Origin: Flavipsychrobacter sp.
Lineage (GTDB): Bacteria > Bacteroidota > Bacteroidia > Chitinophagales > Chitinophagaceae
Direction: 5' to 3'
Assembly: GCA_016786565.1 (NCBI GenBank)
Contig: JAEUVY010000021.1
Location: 1 to 35,096 of the forward strand
Length of the DNA: 35,096 nt
The position numbers were made by a program, and so were the translations under genes. Below are positions 8,720 through 16,094 of this stretch, one piece after another. A model generated the notes under the pieces. The model was not told where the DNA came from. It saw only the letters and a program-made list of their open reading frames with translations, and searched no databases. Numbering within the stretch: the first letter of the stretch is position 1; each line of letters opens with the position of its first letter.

Positions 8720-9001
8720 ATGAAAAATAGATATAAAAAGAATAAACTATCTTTGTATGAAAACAAGGTAACAACAGAAGTCGTGATAGAGAACAAAGTA
8801 TCAATAGCTGTTTGCCGGAAAATTTTGAAAGAAAAAGCAAAAAGTTATACCGACGATCAAATAGAACAAATAAGAGATTTTTTTTACAAGCTGGCTGCAA
8901 TTACCTACGAGGAATACGAACAACGAAAAGCAACCATTATTATACCATTGACACAAAACAAAACCGACAATGAAGAAAGCCATTATTTACGTGCGAGTTA
9001 G
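8720..9001 (+). CDS. Small protein overlapping the recombinase start
   Basis: 93 residues if begun at ATG 8720, overlapping the recombinase gene by 32 bases in another frame, which suggests translational coupling. The core (about 20-75) is helical: VCRKILKEKAKSYTDDQIEQI followed by RDFFYKLAAITYEEYEQRK. The start is uncertain: a TATCTTTG box at 8748-8755 lies inside the proposed N-terminus, and GTG at 8783 is in frame just after it, giving about 72 residues. Short proteins of this kind just ahead of large serine recombinases are familiar in Bacteroidota elements, but I cannot name a family. The 128 bases before it hold no gene. Confidence 0.55.
   Translation: MKNRYKKNKLSLYENKVTTEVVIENKVSIAVCRKILKEKAKSYTDDQIEQIRDFFYKLAAITYEEYEQRKATIIIPLTQNKTDNEESHYLRAS
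8748..8755 (+). promoter_or_regulatory. Possible -7 box before small protein/recombinase
   Basis: TATCTTTG matches TAnnTTTG exactly. If used, transcription would begin near 8761, downstream of ATG 8720, favouring the GTG at 8783. No -33 partner at the normal distance was seen, so it may be a chance match in A/T-rich sequence. Confidence 0.3.
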
Positions 9002-10607
9002 TACAGACGAGCAAAGCGAAAAAGGATATAGCCTTGCCCATCAGGAAGAAAGGCTAAGGAACTATTGCAAATTACAAAATATCGAGGTAGTTGGCTTTTA
9101 TAAAGAAGATCATTCAGCCAAGACCTTTGACCGTCCTGCATTCACCCAACTGTTGAGTTTTCTTAAGAAAAACAAGCAAGCGGTTGACCTGCTATTATTC
9201 TTAAAGTGGGACAGGTTTAGTCGAAATGCAGGAGATGCTTACGGAATGATCAACCAGCTCAATAGGCTAGGAGTAGAGCCACAGGCTATGGAACAGCCGC
9301 TTGACCTGAATGTTCCCGAAAACAAGATCATGTTGGCTTTCTATCTTGCCGCACCTGAAGTGGAGAACGACAGGCGTTCACTGAACGTTATTGCAGGAAC
9401 ACGCCGGGCGATGAAAGAAGGTAGGCATTGTACTTGGGCACCAATAGGGTATAAGAATATCAGGACAGAAGATAACCGGCCCATTATTGTACCCGGCAAT
9501 GAAGCACTATTGGTGCGCTGGCTATTCGAAGAAGTAGCCAAGCAGGAGAATAACGTGATGGATATATGGCGTGAAGCATCGAAAAAGGGACTAAGGGTTA
9601 GTAAAAGTAATGTCTTTCTTATGTTGCGTAATCCCATTTACATGGGAAAGATCAAGATAGGCGCATATAAGGACGAACCTGCAACCATAGTAAAAGGTAT
9701 TCACGAGCCAATCATATCAGAAGGATTGTTCTACATTGTTCAGGAAATACTCGATGGCAGAAGGCCTAGTCACCCTACGGTTCATGCTGGTAAAGATGAG
9801 TTACCCTTAAGGGGCTTTTTAAAGTGTCCTAAATGTGGCACCAAACTAACAGGTAGTGCATCAAAAGGAAGGAGCAGCAGGTATTTTTATTACCACTGTA
9901 CCAGCAAATGCGGGGTACGTCACAAAGCAGAGGTGCTTAATAAGGAGTTTTTGAAGGAACTAAAGAAGATCACGCCGGATGAACAGGATATATTGTTATT
10001 TGAAACAATAGCTACGGATTACTATAAAAAAGCAGGTAGTGCCAAGTCCGTTAACGTTAAGGAGATTGATGATGCAATAGAAAAGCATCGGGTTAGGATA
10101 CAGAATGCCCTGCGTCGTATGTCTGACGAAGAAATAAGTCCGGCGGAATACAGGGACATTAAGTACATGTATGAACCTGAAATAGAGAAGCTGCTTCGAA
10201 AAAAACAGGATGTAAGCAAGGTAGACGACAATCTGATGAAATACATTACTACGGTTACTCAAGGACTAAGAAACCTGCCAAAGTATTACCAGACGGCTAC
10301 TTTAGCCACCAAACAGCGCATAATCGGTTCGATGTATCCCGAAATGCTGATTTTTGAAAATAATACATATCGAACCGGCAGAATTAATGAAGCAGTCAGG
10401 CTGATATGCAAGCCAGAAAAGGTTTTTAAGGAATATAAAAAAGGAATGGCTCTCAAAAATGAGAGCCATTCCAACTGCGTAGCTTCGTCAGGAATCGAAC
10501 CTGAATCTGGAGCTTCGGAAACTCTTATACTATCCATTGTACTACGAAGCCAAAACCTGAAAAACACCGCTGGAAGACGCGTTTGCAGGACCGCAAAAGT
10601 AACGTAA
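8970..10607 (+). CDS. Large serine recombinase, C-terminus reads through tRNA-Arg locus
   Basis: 545 residues as an open frame. The N-terminal resolvase domain (1-150) has the YVRVST motif with catalytic Ser11, then LKWDRFSRN. A Recombinase domain follows (about 165-270, with LRNPIYMGKIKIG). A zinc ribbon lies at about 286-316 (CPKCG...YYHCTSKCG), then a long helical region. Large serine recombinases integrate and excise elements at short att sites. From about codon 491 the frame crosses the tRNA-Arg terminator, the tRNA itself on the opposite strand, and most of the tRNA promoter, ending at 10607. These last 55 or so residues are therefore translated chromosomal sequence, and the true functional end is probably near residue 490. 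This places the element's right boundary close to 10437-10480. It probably acts with the upstream HTH protein and small protein. Confidence 0.93.
   Translation: MKKAIIYVRVSTDEQSEKGYSLAHQEERLRNYCKLQNIEVVGFYKEDHSAKTFDRPAFTQLLSFLKKNKQAVDLLLFLKWDRFSRNAGDAYGMINQLNRLGVEPQAMEQPLDLNVPENKIMLAFYLAAPEVENDRRSLNVIAGTRRAMKEGRHCTWAPIGYKNIRTEDNRPIIVPGNEALLVRWLFEEVAKQENNVMDIWREASKKGLRVSKSNVFLMLRNPIYMGKIKIGAYKDEPATIVKGIHEPIISEGLFYIVQEILDGRRPSHPTVHAGKDELPLRGFLKCPKCGTKLTGSASKGRSSRYFYYHCTSKCGVRHKAEVLNKEFLKELKKITPDEQDILLFETIATDYYKKAGSAKSVNVKEIDDAIEKHRVRIQNALRRMSDEEISPAEYRDIKYMYEPEIEKLLRKKQDVSKVDDNLMKYITTVTQGLRNLPKYYQTATLATKQRIIGSMYPEMLIFENNTYRTGRINEAVRLICKPEKVFKEYKKGMALKNESHSNCVASSGIEPESGASETLILSIVLRSQNLKNTAGRRVCRTAKVT
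10437..10472 (-). terminator. Terminator of tRNA-Arg gene
   Basis: A perfect 12-bp stem (10443-10454 with 10461-10472) has a 6-base loop and is followed on the minus strand by a run of six T (10442-10437). It begins 8 bases past the tRNA 3' end. It lies inside the recombinase open frame, so the element joins the chromosome at or just beyond this hairpin. Confidence 0.85.
10480..10551 (-). tRNA. tRNA-Arg (anticodon CCG)
   Basis: 72 nt cloverleaf on the minus strand. The acceptor stem GGCTTCG/CGAAGCT has one G-U at the end. U8A9 is followed by a D stem GTAC/GTAT. The anticodon loop TTCCGAA gives anticodon CCG with U33 and A37. The variable loop has 4 nt, and the T arm is TCAGG-TTCGATT-CCTGA with discriminator A. 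CCA is not encoded, as usual in Bacteroidota. The anticodon stem has one mismatch at 27-43 and a G-U next to the loop. It reads CGG codons. The gene is intact with its own promoter and terminator, although a recombinase frame runs across it head-on. Confidence 0.93.
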
Positions 10608-10624
10608 TAAAGCCGATTTGAAAA
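10594..10624 (-). promoter_or_regulatory. tRNA-Arg promoter
   Basis: On the minus strand a TACTTTTG -7 box (10601-10594) is preceded at exactly 19 bases by TTTT (10624-10621), one mismatch from the -33 consensus TTTG. Transcription would start near 10587, leaving a leader of about 35 nt. It fits the Bacteroidota sigma consensus and lies mostly within the last codons of the recombinase frame. Confidence 0.6.
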
Positions 10625-10629
10625 ACGCC

Positions 10630-11250
10630 CTACTGATAGTCTTCTATAACAAGTTGTTCACGGCAGAAAAAGTACTCACGAGGATCGTTGGATGCCACAA
10701 ATACCATGCGGCCGGTGGCATAACGTTCCATCCATTCGCGATATTGATTCACACCATTTTCGTCAAGATTGCTGCAAGGTTCGTCCAGCATCAGTACAGG
10801 GGTGTCGGCAAATATTGCCTGGATCAGCTTTACCCGCTGCTTCATACCGGAAGAATAGTCATATATCGGTTTGTCCGCCGCCTTACCCAACCCCGACTGA
10901 GCGATCATCGATTCAGTATCCAGACCGGGAAGCGGCGTCTTGAACGAAAAGTGAAAATCAAGGAACTCCCGAAGCGTGAATTCTTCCACCAGCTCCTGGC
11001 CGGGAGCGCAGAACGCGATCTTTTGAAATACCTCAGACGGCTTCAATTCCGATCCGTTTGCACCCTCAAAAAGCACTTTACCTGCCGATGGGGCCTGCAT
11101 GCCGGCTACTATACGCAGTAGTGTCGATTTCCCACTACCGTTAGGTCCCAACAGGGCATAACTACCCGGCGCCTCAAAAGTCCTGGTAACGCCCTTAAAG
11201 ACCCAATGGCGCTGAAATCGTTTACTTACCTCGGTCAGAGTGATCTTCAT
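10630..11250 (-). CDS. ABC transporter ATP-binding protein
   Basis: 206 residues from ATG 11250. The open frame starts at 11259, but that lies inside a TACTTTTG box. It is a complete nucleotide-binding domain: Walker A GPNGSGKST near residue 37, a degenerate signature YSSGMKQR, and Walker B VLMLDEP. It is short, with no membrane domain, so it must pair with a separate permease; none is adjacent. The closest general resemblance is to small CcmA- or ABC-2-type export ATPases, but the substrate cannot be told. It stands alone: tRNA-Arg follows and an HHH protein gene diverges from it. The phosphate-binding and hydrolysis motifs are intact, so it should be active. Confidence 0.85.
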   Translation of the reverse strand: MKITLTEVSKRFQRHWVFKGVTRTFEAPGSYALLGPNGSGKSTLLRIVAGMQAPSAGKVLFEGANGSELKPSEVFQKIAFCAPGQELVEEFTLREFLDFHFSFKTPLPGLDTESMIAQSGLGKAADKPIYDYSSGMKQRVKLIQAIFADTPVLMLDEPCSNLDENGVNQYREWMERYATGRMVFVASNDPREYFFCREQLVIEDYQ

Positions 11251-11256
11251 GCGGTC

Positions 11257-11264
11257 CAAAAGTA
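11257..11264 (-). promoter_or_regulatory. -7 box of the ABC ATPase gene
   Basis: TACTTTTG on the minus strand ends 6 bases before ATG 11250. If active, the mRNA would be leaderless or nearly so, and the upstream ATG at 11259 could not be used. No clear -33 element was seen. Confidence 0.4.
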
Positions 11265-11316
11265 AATTGAAATTGTGTAGTTTGTTTTAAAATAGCTATT
11301 TTTCCGAAGGCTACTC

Positions 11317-11724
11317 ATGAAAAAAATTATAGACTCGTTTACTTCTTTCACCCGTCCCGAGCGCGCCGGCTTGGTTATTTTGTCTGCTATCCTACTTGTA
11401 TTGGTAGCTATTCGGACTACTATGAGCCTGTGGGTACGCCCGGTCACCGACAAAGAAAAAGAAGCGGCACTCGTCAAGGCATGGTCAGATTATAAAATAG
11501 CACACGAACCGAGTAAGGTTAGAATTAATCTCTATACCGCCGATTCCATGCAGCTGATTTCTATAAAAGGTATAAGCGATCGCCTTGCACACGATATACT
11601 CGAATGCAGACGCCAGCAGAAACTCTTCTCAATGAATAGTCTGTTCACGATCGTTCCTGACCAAAAATGGGTAAACGAGCTTTCTAAATATGCCTATGTA
11701 GACACAAACGAAAAAAGCGACTAG
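11317..11724 (+). CDS. Membrane-anchored helix-hairpin-helix protein
   Basis: 135 residues. After a short basic N-terminus there is one membrane span at about residues 17-37 (AGLVILSAILLVLVAIRTTM), then a linker and a ComEA-like helix-hairpin-helix domain at about 66-130. It contains the INLYTADSMQLISIKGISDRLAHDIL pattern, where two helices around a G-I turn contact DNA backbone. ComEA-type proteins bind incoming DNA at the cell surface during natural transformation. This one is shorter, and its role in uptake is inferred. It is monocistronic and overlaps the 3' end of hisS by 4 bases in convergent orientation. A TTG-N21-TATTTTTC sequence ahead of it may be the promoter. Confidence 0.75.
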   Translation: MKKIIDSFTSFTRPERAGLVILSAILLVLVAIRTTMSLWVRPVTDKEKEAALVKAWSDYKIAHEPSKVRINLYTADSMQLISIKGISDRLAHDILECRRQQKLFSMNSLFTIVPDQKWVNELSKYAYVDTNEKSD

Positions 11725-13112
11725 CCTTCCGCCAGCAACCTGATCGCATCAGCAACCGCCATTCGTTTCTGCTCTCCGGTTACGAAGTTTTTGACGCTCA
11801 CCTCGCCAGCCGCACGCTCTTCATCACCCGGCAGAAGCACAAACGCAAAACCACGTTTGTTAGCATATTTCATTTGTTTATCAAACTTTGCCGCATCCGG
11901 GTAGACCTCTGTAGCAACACCTGCCGCACGTAGTTGCGCCAATAACGTCAACGCGAATTGCTCATTTTCACCGCCAAAATTCACCAGCATCACGTTTGCG
12001 CCCTGTACCAGTTGCTGCGGAAACAGACCCAACTCATCCAAAACATCATAAATACGATCTATGCCAAAAGACACACCAACACCCGACAGCCCTTTTAAAC
12101 CGAACAAACCGGTAAGGTCATCATACCGGCCGCCGCCACCTATTGAACCCATTTTCACATCGGGGTGACTGCACACCACTTCTACAATAACGCCTGTATA
12201 GTAGTTAAGCCCGCGAGCCAGAGAGATGTCAACTGCAACTTCCGCACCCTTGCCCGGATTGAGCGTTTCGTAATAGTTCAGTGCTTTACGTATCTCAGCT
12301 ACACCGGCCATTCCCACTTCCGATGATGCCATAACCCGTTCAAATGATTCCAGCTTCTCCGCATTAGAGCCCGTTATCATTATCGCATTTTCAAGGGTGG
12401 TGATGCCTTCGTCAGATATACCCCTTGCCTGCAATTCTGCCGTTACACCGGTCCAGCCTATCTTGTCCAGCTTGTCCATTGCAATAGTGATGTCCATCAT
12501 TTTCTCGGGATAACCACATATCACAGACAGACCTTGCAGCAGTTTGCGACTGTTCACTTTTATCACTACAGGCAGTCCCAATTGCTGGAAGGCCCGACTG
12601 TAAATGCTCAGTAACTCCGCCTCATTGATCAGCGATGTGCTGCCTACCACATCCGCATCACATTGCCAGAATTCACGGTAGCGCCCTTTTTGTGGTCGGT
12701 CGGCGCGCCACACAGGCTGCATCTGGTATCTGCGGAATGGAAGTGCCAGATCATTCTGGTGCATCACTACATACCTGGCAAAAGGGATAGTCAGGTCGTA
12801 CCGCAGTGCGCGCTCGGTTACTACAGGTGAGGTGTATGGCTTTGTGAGCATGTTTGCCCACTCGGCATTCAATTTTGCTTTGTCGTTCTCGTTCTTTTCG
12901 TGCAGACCGTTATTAAGTATCTTAAATATAAGCCGGTCGCCTTCCTCGCCATATTTACCTGTAAGCGTCACGAGGTTCTCCATAGCAGGAGTCTCCAATG
13001 GCTGAAAGCCGTACAGCTCAAATATGTTGCGTAGCGTATCGAATATATATTGGCGTTTGCGTACCACTTCAGGTGAAAAATCGCGAGTGCCTTGAGGTAT
13101 TGATGGTTTCAT
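11721..13112 (-). CDS. hisS: Histidine--tRNA ligase
   Basis: 463 residues, a normal length for the class II histidyl-tRNA synthetase. Motif 1 lies in the N-terminal region after IPQGTRDFSPE. Motif 2 is seen as FRRYQMQPVWRADRPQKGRYREFWQCDAD. The histidine A loop is RGLNYYTG, and motif 3 lies around GSIGGGGRYDDL...GVGVSFGIDRI. The C-terminal anticodon-binding domain spans about 365-460. The enzyme charges tRNA-His in the cytosol. It lies 28 bases downstream of the phosphatase gene on the same strand with no promoter box or terminator between, so the two are probably cotranscribed. The charging motifs look complete. Confidence 0.97.
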   Translation of the reverse strand: MKPSIPQGTRDFSPEVVRKRQYIFDTLRNIFELYGFQPLETPAMENLVTLTGKYGEEGDRLIFKILNNGLHEKNENDKAKLNAEWANMLTKPYTSPVVTERALRYDLTIPFARYVVMHQNDLALPFRRYQMQPVWRADRPQKGRYREFWQCDADVVGSTSLINEAELLSIYSRAFQQLGLPVVIKVNSRKLLQGLSVICGYPEKMMDITIAMDKLDKIGWTGVTAELQARGISDEGITTLENAIMITGSNAEKLESFERVMASSEVGMAGVAEIRKALNYYETLNPGKGAEVAVDISLARGLNYYTGVIVEVVCSHPDVKMGSIGGGGRYDDLTGLFGLKGLSGVGVSFGIDRIYDVLDELGLFPQQLVQGANVMLVNFGGENEQFALTLLAQLRAAGVATEVYPDAAKFDKQMKYANKRGFAFVLLPGDEERAAGEVSVKNFVTGEQKRMAVADAIRLLAEG

Positions 13113-13140
13113 TTGTTCTTTGAATTACGATTGCTAAATG

Positions 13141-13611
13141 TTACTTGCCGATCTGGTGTCCATAACGGTAGATGATCGCATCACAGGTTCTGTTCACAAG
13201 ATCAAACACATGATGATATCCGTCTTCTCCACCGTAGTATGGGTCGGGTACAGACTCCTTCATTCCCGGGTTCAGTTCCTCAAGGAATAGTCTGATGTGC
13301 CCACCAGAACCATTCGGCGCCGTGGTGCGATGTATCTCATGAAGCACATCGTCGGCCATGGCGTAGATCAGATCGTAGTGGCCTGCATCTGCTTTTGTGA
13401 ATTTCCTTGCCCTTTGATGAGAGATATCGATTCCGTTTTCCAGGCAGATCTTCTGTGACAATTTATGAGGAGGCTCTCCAACGTGGTACGACTCCGTACC
13501 TGCAGATTCAACGACCCAGCCCAACCCTTTCAGGTCGGACTTGTGCTGAAGTACCCCTTCGGCTATCGGCGACCTGCAAATATTGCCCAAACAGACCATT
13601 AGAATGCGCAT
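13141..13611 (-). CDS. Low-molecular-weight protein tyrosine phosphatase
   Basis: 156 residues, typical size. The P-loop CLGNICRS begins at Cys7, which is the nucleophile of the C(X)5R(S/T) motif, with Arg13 binding phosphate. The general acid Asp lies in the DPYYGG motif near residue 126. The family removes phosphate from protein tyrosine, or sometimes from arginine or small molecules. Here it precedes hisS in a likely two-gene transcript, and no kinase is nearby, so the substrate is unknown. A TAGTTTTG box (13623-13616) sits 4 bases ahead of the ATG, so the mRNA may be leaderless. Confidence 0.93.
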   Translation of the reverse strand: MRILMVCLGNICRSPIAEGVLQHKSDLKGLGWVVESAGTESYHVGEPPHKLSQKICLENGIDISHQRARKFTKADAGHYDLIYAMADDVLHEIHRTTAPNGSGGHIRLFLEELNPGMKESVPDPYYGGEDGYHHVFDLVNRTCDAIIYRYGHQIGK

Positions 13612-13615
13612 GGCG

Positions 13616-13623
13616 CAAAACTA
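13616..13623 (-). promoter_or_regulatory. -7 box of the phosphatase-hisS unit
   Basis: TAGTTTTG on the minus strand matches TAnnTTTG and ends 4 bases before ATG 13611. This suggests transcription begins at or next to the start codon. No good -33 match was found. Confidence 0.45.
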
Positions 13624-13657
13624 CATTCTTTGGGTCACTTATCTACCCATCATTAAG

Positions 13658-14143
13658 CTAAAGCCATTTCTCATACAGAAATCGGGTCACTTTATACCCT
13701 TCAGACTCGAGAAAGTGCTGCATGGCAACGTTTGCCGCCAAGGTGAATCGGGTGATACGTCTGACCCCGTCGGCGGTAAAGTGCTGTTCCAGCGCATCGT
13801 TGAGCTTGCGATAGATACCCAACCTCCTGTATGTATGATAAACATAACCGTCAGACACATATAAGATATCACCGGTATCAACTTCTATTCTGCTGTCGTC
13901 TTGTTCCTCCAAGTAACCGAAGATAAATCCGGCGGGATATTCATCAACAAACGCCACCAGACACACACCAGCACATTCGTTCTGCATTTCTATTACGTGC
14001 CGCATATATGCAGATTCAATCTCGGACCACGGGGCGGTGTTCGGATTCAGCAGTTGCTCGTTTGCATGCAAGCCTGCCATCATATTCGAAATAAGCCCGT
14101 ACTCTTCTTCAATGAGTACGGGCTTTATAACCATTTCTGCCAT
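13658..14143 (-). CDS. GNAT-family N-acetyltransferase
   Basis: 161 residues; ATG 14134 (MVIKP) is an alternative start. It shows the GNAT fold order: an N-terminal strand-helix region, the central strand CLVAFVDEYPAGFIFGYLEE, then the acetyl-CoA loop in the form VYHTYRRLGIYRKLNDALEQHF, a variant of the R/Q-x-x-G-x-G/A motif. A final ANVAMQHFLESEGYKVTRFLYEKW segment is typical of motif B. The protein probably transfers an acetyl group from acetyl-CoA to an amine, but the substrate is not predictable. It lies 46 bases upstream of the phosphatase gene on the same strand. Confidence 0.82.
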   Translation of the reverse strand: MAEMVIKPVLIEEEYGLISNMMAGLHANEQLLNPNTAPWSEIESAYMRHVIEMQNECAGVCLVAFVDEYPAGFIFGYLEEQDDSRIEVDTGDILYVSDGYVYHTYRRLGIYRKLNDALEQHFTADGVRRITRFTLAANVAMQHFLESEGYKVTRFLYEKWL

Positions 14144-14179
14144 TATGCGAATTTCGGCATATTTGGCGGGAACTGCAGA

Positions 14180-15025
14180 CTAATTCTGTGTCGTCTTGCT
14201 ATGTTTGAAAGGATTGCTGAAAAGAAGGTATTCTCCGCGTACCAACAGACCATTGGGTGCCGTACGGTACATATCGCTGAAAAGCTCCTGCCGGTATCCG
14301 ATATCCAAACGGGCCTGACTATTAATGATGAACTGAATAGACGGCGCAATGTCTACAGAATGATGTCCGTTCTCAGGAAGAAACTGTCCGATAACCTCCA
14401 GCATCACGTTGAGGTTTGTCTGCTTGTAACTGGTGTACTTTCTCGGTAATATTAACCTCCCTGCCGAGAGGATGTAGTTTGCAGCCTGCGATGGCTGAGC
14501 CACCGGAAACTCGTTTCCTCCGAAATTATTCTCAGCCTTTTCGTAGTATCCTGTCGCAGACAGTGCCAGCTTGTGCATGAGCTGAGTAGCAACAAAACCC
14601 GCTTGATAGCCAGTATTGTGCCCATTGGTCTGAATAGTCTCCTGATGAATGTCTCCGTTATTAGAGGACACACGCCCGAAAGCAGCCATTCTGAAATGGT
14701 GATACAGATTATCTCTGCTGAAAAACCTGTATTTGGCATACAATCCCATACCTTCCGCGGTCAGGGAGCCTTCCCTGTTACTGATGAATCCCTCGGCATG
14801 TATCATCAGGTTTTTATTAACGCCCCACATCAATTCGGGTATCAGGTGATAGTTAATGCGTCCGGCGGCTGACTCATCCATTATCCAGTTGGTGAGTCTG
14901 AGACCGGTGGACTTTGCGGGCATGTTGCTTGCAGGTTCGGAATAGACGAACAATTCCTGACCAGAAGCTATATGCGACAAGAAAGATACCATCGCTACAA
15001 ATAAGAGTCTTCTAGATCGTAACAT
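14180..15025 (-). CDS. Probable outer-membrane beta-barrel protein of the metal cluster
   Basis: 281 residues from ATG 15025, overlapping the preceding HMA gene by 14 bases. The open frame reaches 15052, but MLRSRRLLFVAMVSF begins a clean signal peptide cut after IASGQ. The mature protein is a series of alternating amphipathic strands with many aromatic residues at strand ends (for example HHFRMAAFGRVSSN and AGFVATQLMHKLALSATGYYEK), as in outer-membrane barrels. It ends near SNPFKHSKTTQN rather than in a terminal aromatic. No specific family is recognised. Its overlap with two metal-binding protein genes suggests a periplasm/outer-membrane role in copper or other metal handling (inference). 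Confidence 0.65.
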   Translation of the reverse strand: MLRSRRLLFVAMVSFLSHIASGQELFVYSEPASNMPAKSTGLRLTNWIMDESAAGRINYHLIPELMWGVNKNLMIHAEGFISNREGSLTAEGMGLYAKYRFFSRDNLYHHFRMAAFGRVSSNNGDIHQETIQTNGHNTGYQAGFVATQLMHKLALSATGYYEKAENNFGGNEFPVAQPSQAANYILSAGRLILPRKYTSYKQTNLNVMLEVIGQFLPENGHHSVDIAPSIQFIINSQARLDIGYRQELFSDMYRTAPNGLLVRGEYLLFSNPFKHSKTTQN

Positions 15026-15554
15026 GGTAAATTCGGTTTGATTTAGAATCACTCTTCGGACAACATTCCCCTACTACACCCGTTTCGAAGCACTTCATCT
15101 TTGTAGCTTTTGCATATTTTTTGCGGTCCTTTGCCGGAATGAAGTTCTTGTCTACAATCGTTATTTCCTTGTCTCCTGTCAGCACCTGTTTGGGCACGTT
15201 TACAAAATGGAACGGAATACCGCTCACAGAAACGTGTGCATCGTTGTATACCTCAGCATTGTTAAACGCAGCTTTCAATTTCAGGGACGCCACAAAAAAG
15301 CCGGCGTCTTCTACAGCTTTTTTAAGATCATCGGGCACAACTTCATGACCCTTCCTGAATGAAATACTATAGCTGGATTTTTCGATATCCACATCTACTT
15401 TTTCCACGAAGGACACTTTCTCCAATGCCTTAAAAATGGACTTGCTGCACATACTGCATGTAAGGCCACTTGCAACAAGCGTGGCCGACGTGACCTGCGC
15501 CCGTATTTGCATTGATACCAATGCAAGGATCATTATTAATATTGACTTTTTCAT
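15012..15554 (-). CDS. Exported HMA-domain metal-binding protein 2
   Basis: 180 residues from ATG 15554. The frame stays open to 15638, but that would overlap the previous gene, and MKKSILIMILALVSMQIRAQ is a clear signal peptide. The mature protein starts with a heavy-metal-associated fold: LTCSMC with Cys33 and Cys36 on the first loop, then VEKVDVDIEKSSYSISF and a VEDAGFFVA helix-strand end. About 80 further residues follow and end in a cysteine-containing tail (CFETGVVGECCPK). HMA domains bind Cu(I) or similar soft metals by the CxxC pair. It lies 19 bases after HMA protein 1, so the two are cotranscribed. The extra C-terminal domain is not recognised. Confidence 0.82.
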   Translation of the reverse strand: MKKSILIMILALVSMQIRAQVTSATLVASGLTCSMCSKSIFKALEKVSFVEKVDVDIEKSSYSISFRKGHEVVPDDLKKAVEDAGFFVASLKLKAAFNNAEVYNDAHVSVSGIPFHFVNVPKQVLTGDKEITIVDKNFIPAKDRKKYAKATKMKCFETGVVGECCPKSDSKSNRIYHVTI

Positions 15555-15573
15555 CTTTCTGATTTTTAATAGG

Positions 15574-15930
15574 TTATTTGTTTTCCGTAGCAGGTTTGCG
15601 TTTGTTGTCATATTTGCAGCACTCGTGCAGGTTGTCATAGGCCTCCATGGTAGCCGTTACATTTTCTGTATCGTAACCAACAGATGCGATCTTTCTTTGA
15701 ATCGCGTCATTACTGGTCTTTCCGGGGTCGTAGGTCACTACCAAAACCTTGGTCTTTTTATCCCAATCGGCCTTCTTCGCTCCTGCGTCTTTTGCGGCTG
15801 TCTCGATTTTCTTTTCACACATGCCGCAATTGCCTGACACCATTATTTTTTCTGTACGCTGGGCAAGGGCAATTGTCGCCGGAAATATTGCCAAAGCCAT
15901 CATTGCAACACTCTTTAGTTTCTGATTCAT
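15574..15930 (-). CDS. Exported HMA-domain metal-binding protein 1
   Basis: 118 residues from ATG 15930, chosen over the frame-opening ATG at 16008 because MNQKLKSVAMMALAIFPATIALAQ is a proper signal peptide. The mature part is almost only an HMA domain: GNCGMC with Cys35/Cys38, KKADWDKKTKVLVVTYDP, and an ASVGYDTENV end. An ECCKYD motif follows near the C-terminus, giving possible extra ligands. It resembles periplasmic copper-carrier proteins of Bacteroidota (for example CusF- or MerP-like in role, not homology). First gene of a three-gene unit just downstream of the AraC/HMA regulator gene. Confidence 0.85.
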   Translation of the reverse strand: MNQKLKSVAMMALAIFPATIALAQRTEKIMVSGNCGMCEKKIETAAKDAGAKKADWDKKTKVLVVTYDPGKTSNDAIQRKIASVGYDTENVTATMEAYDNLHECCKYDNKRKPATENK

Positions 15931-15973
15931 TTGTTTTGATTTTTCTGAAAATTTTCTGCCGTCAACATCGTTC

Positions 15974-15992
15974 AACGATCGGTTTGATCGTT
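15974..15992. promoter_or_regulatory. Inverted repeat ahead of HMA operon
   Basis: Perfect 7-base arms aacgatc (15974-15980) and gatcgtt (15986-15992) surround a 5-base spacer. The repeat lies between a likely -7 box (16023-16030) and ATG 15930, so it would be in the 5' leader of the operon mRNA. It could be an RNA hairpin or a binding site. AraC proteins usually bind direct repeats, so it is not an obvious site for the neighbouring regulator. Confidence 0.4.
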
Positions 15993-16022
15993 TCGCACGA
16001 ACCGGCATTTGTATTTATTGCA

Positions 16023-16030
16023 CAAAATTA
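16023..16030 (-). promoter_or_regulatory. -7 box of the HMA operon
   Basis: TAATTTTG on the minus strand matches TAnnTTTG and lies 92 bases before ATG 15930, in the 164-base gap after the AraC-type regulator gene. No good -33 sequence stands at 19-21 bases, as would suit a promoter that needs an activator. The upstream bases (16031-16094) are where the regulator would be expected to bind. Confidence 0.4.
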
Positions 16031-16094
16031 GAACACGCCTCACTCAGGCATGTTATACAATTGTGTCAACGATTTGCATAATTCCTACCGGGGC

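Noticed and set aside
10480..10607. C-terminal tail of the recombinase as a real protein domain
   Set aside because: The residues are a translation of the antisense of a tRNA gene and its promoter, so I treat them as read-through.
10618..11121. Plus-strand open frame of 167 codons
   Set aside because: Antisense to the ABC ATPase gene, whose Walker A, signature and Walker B motifs prove the minus-strand reading.
13901..14449. Plus-strand open frame of 182 codons
   Set aside because: It runs antisense across the acetyltransferase and barrel genes and has no recognisable domain.
16057..16064. Palindrome acaattgt ahead of the HMA operon as an operator
   Set aside because: An 8-base palindrome in A/T-rich DNA is expected by chance, and AraC proteins normally bind direct repeats.
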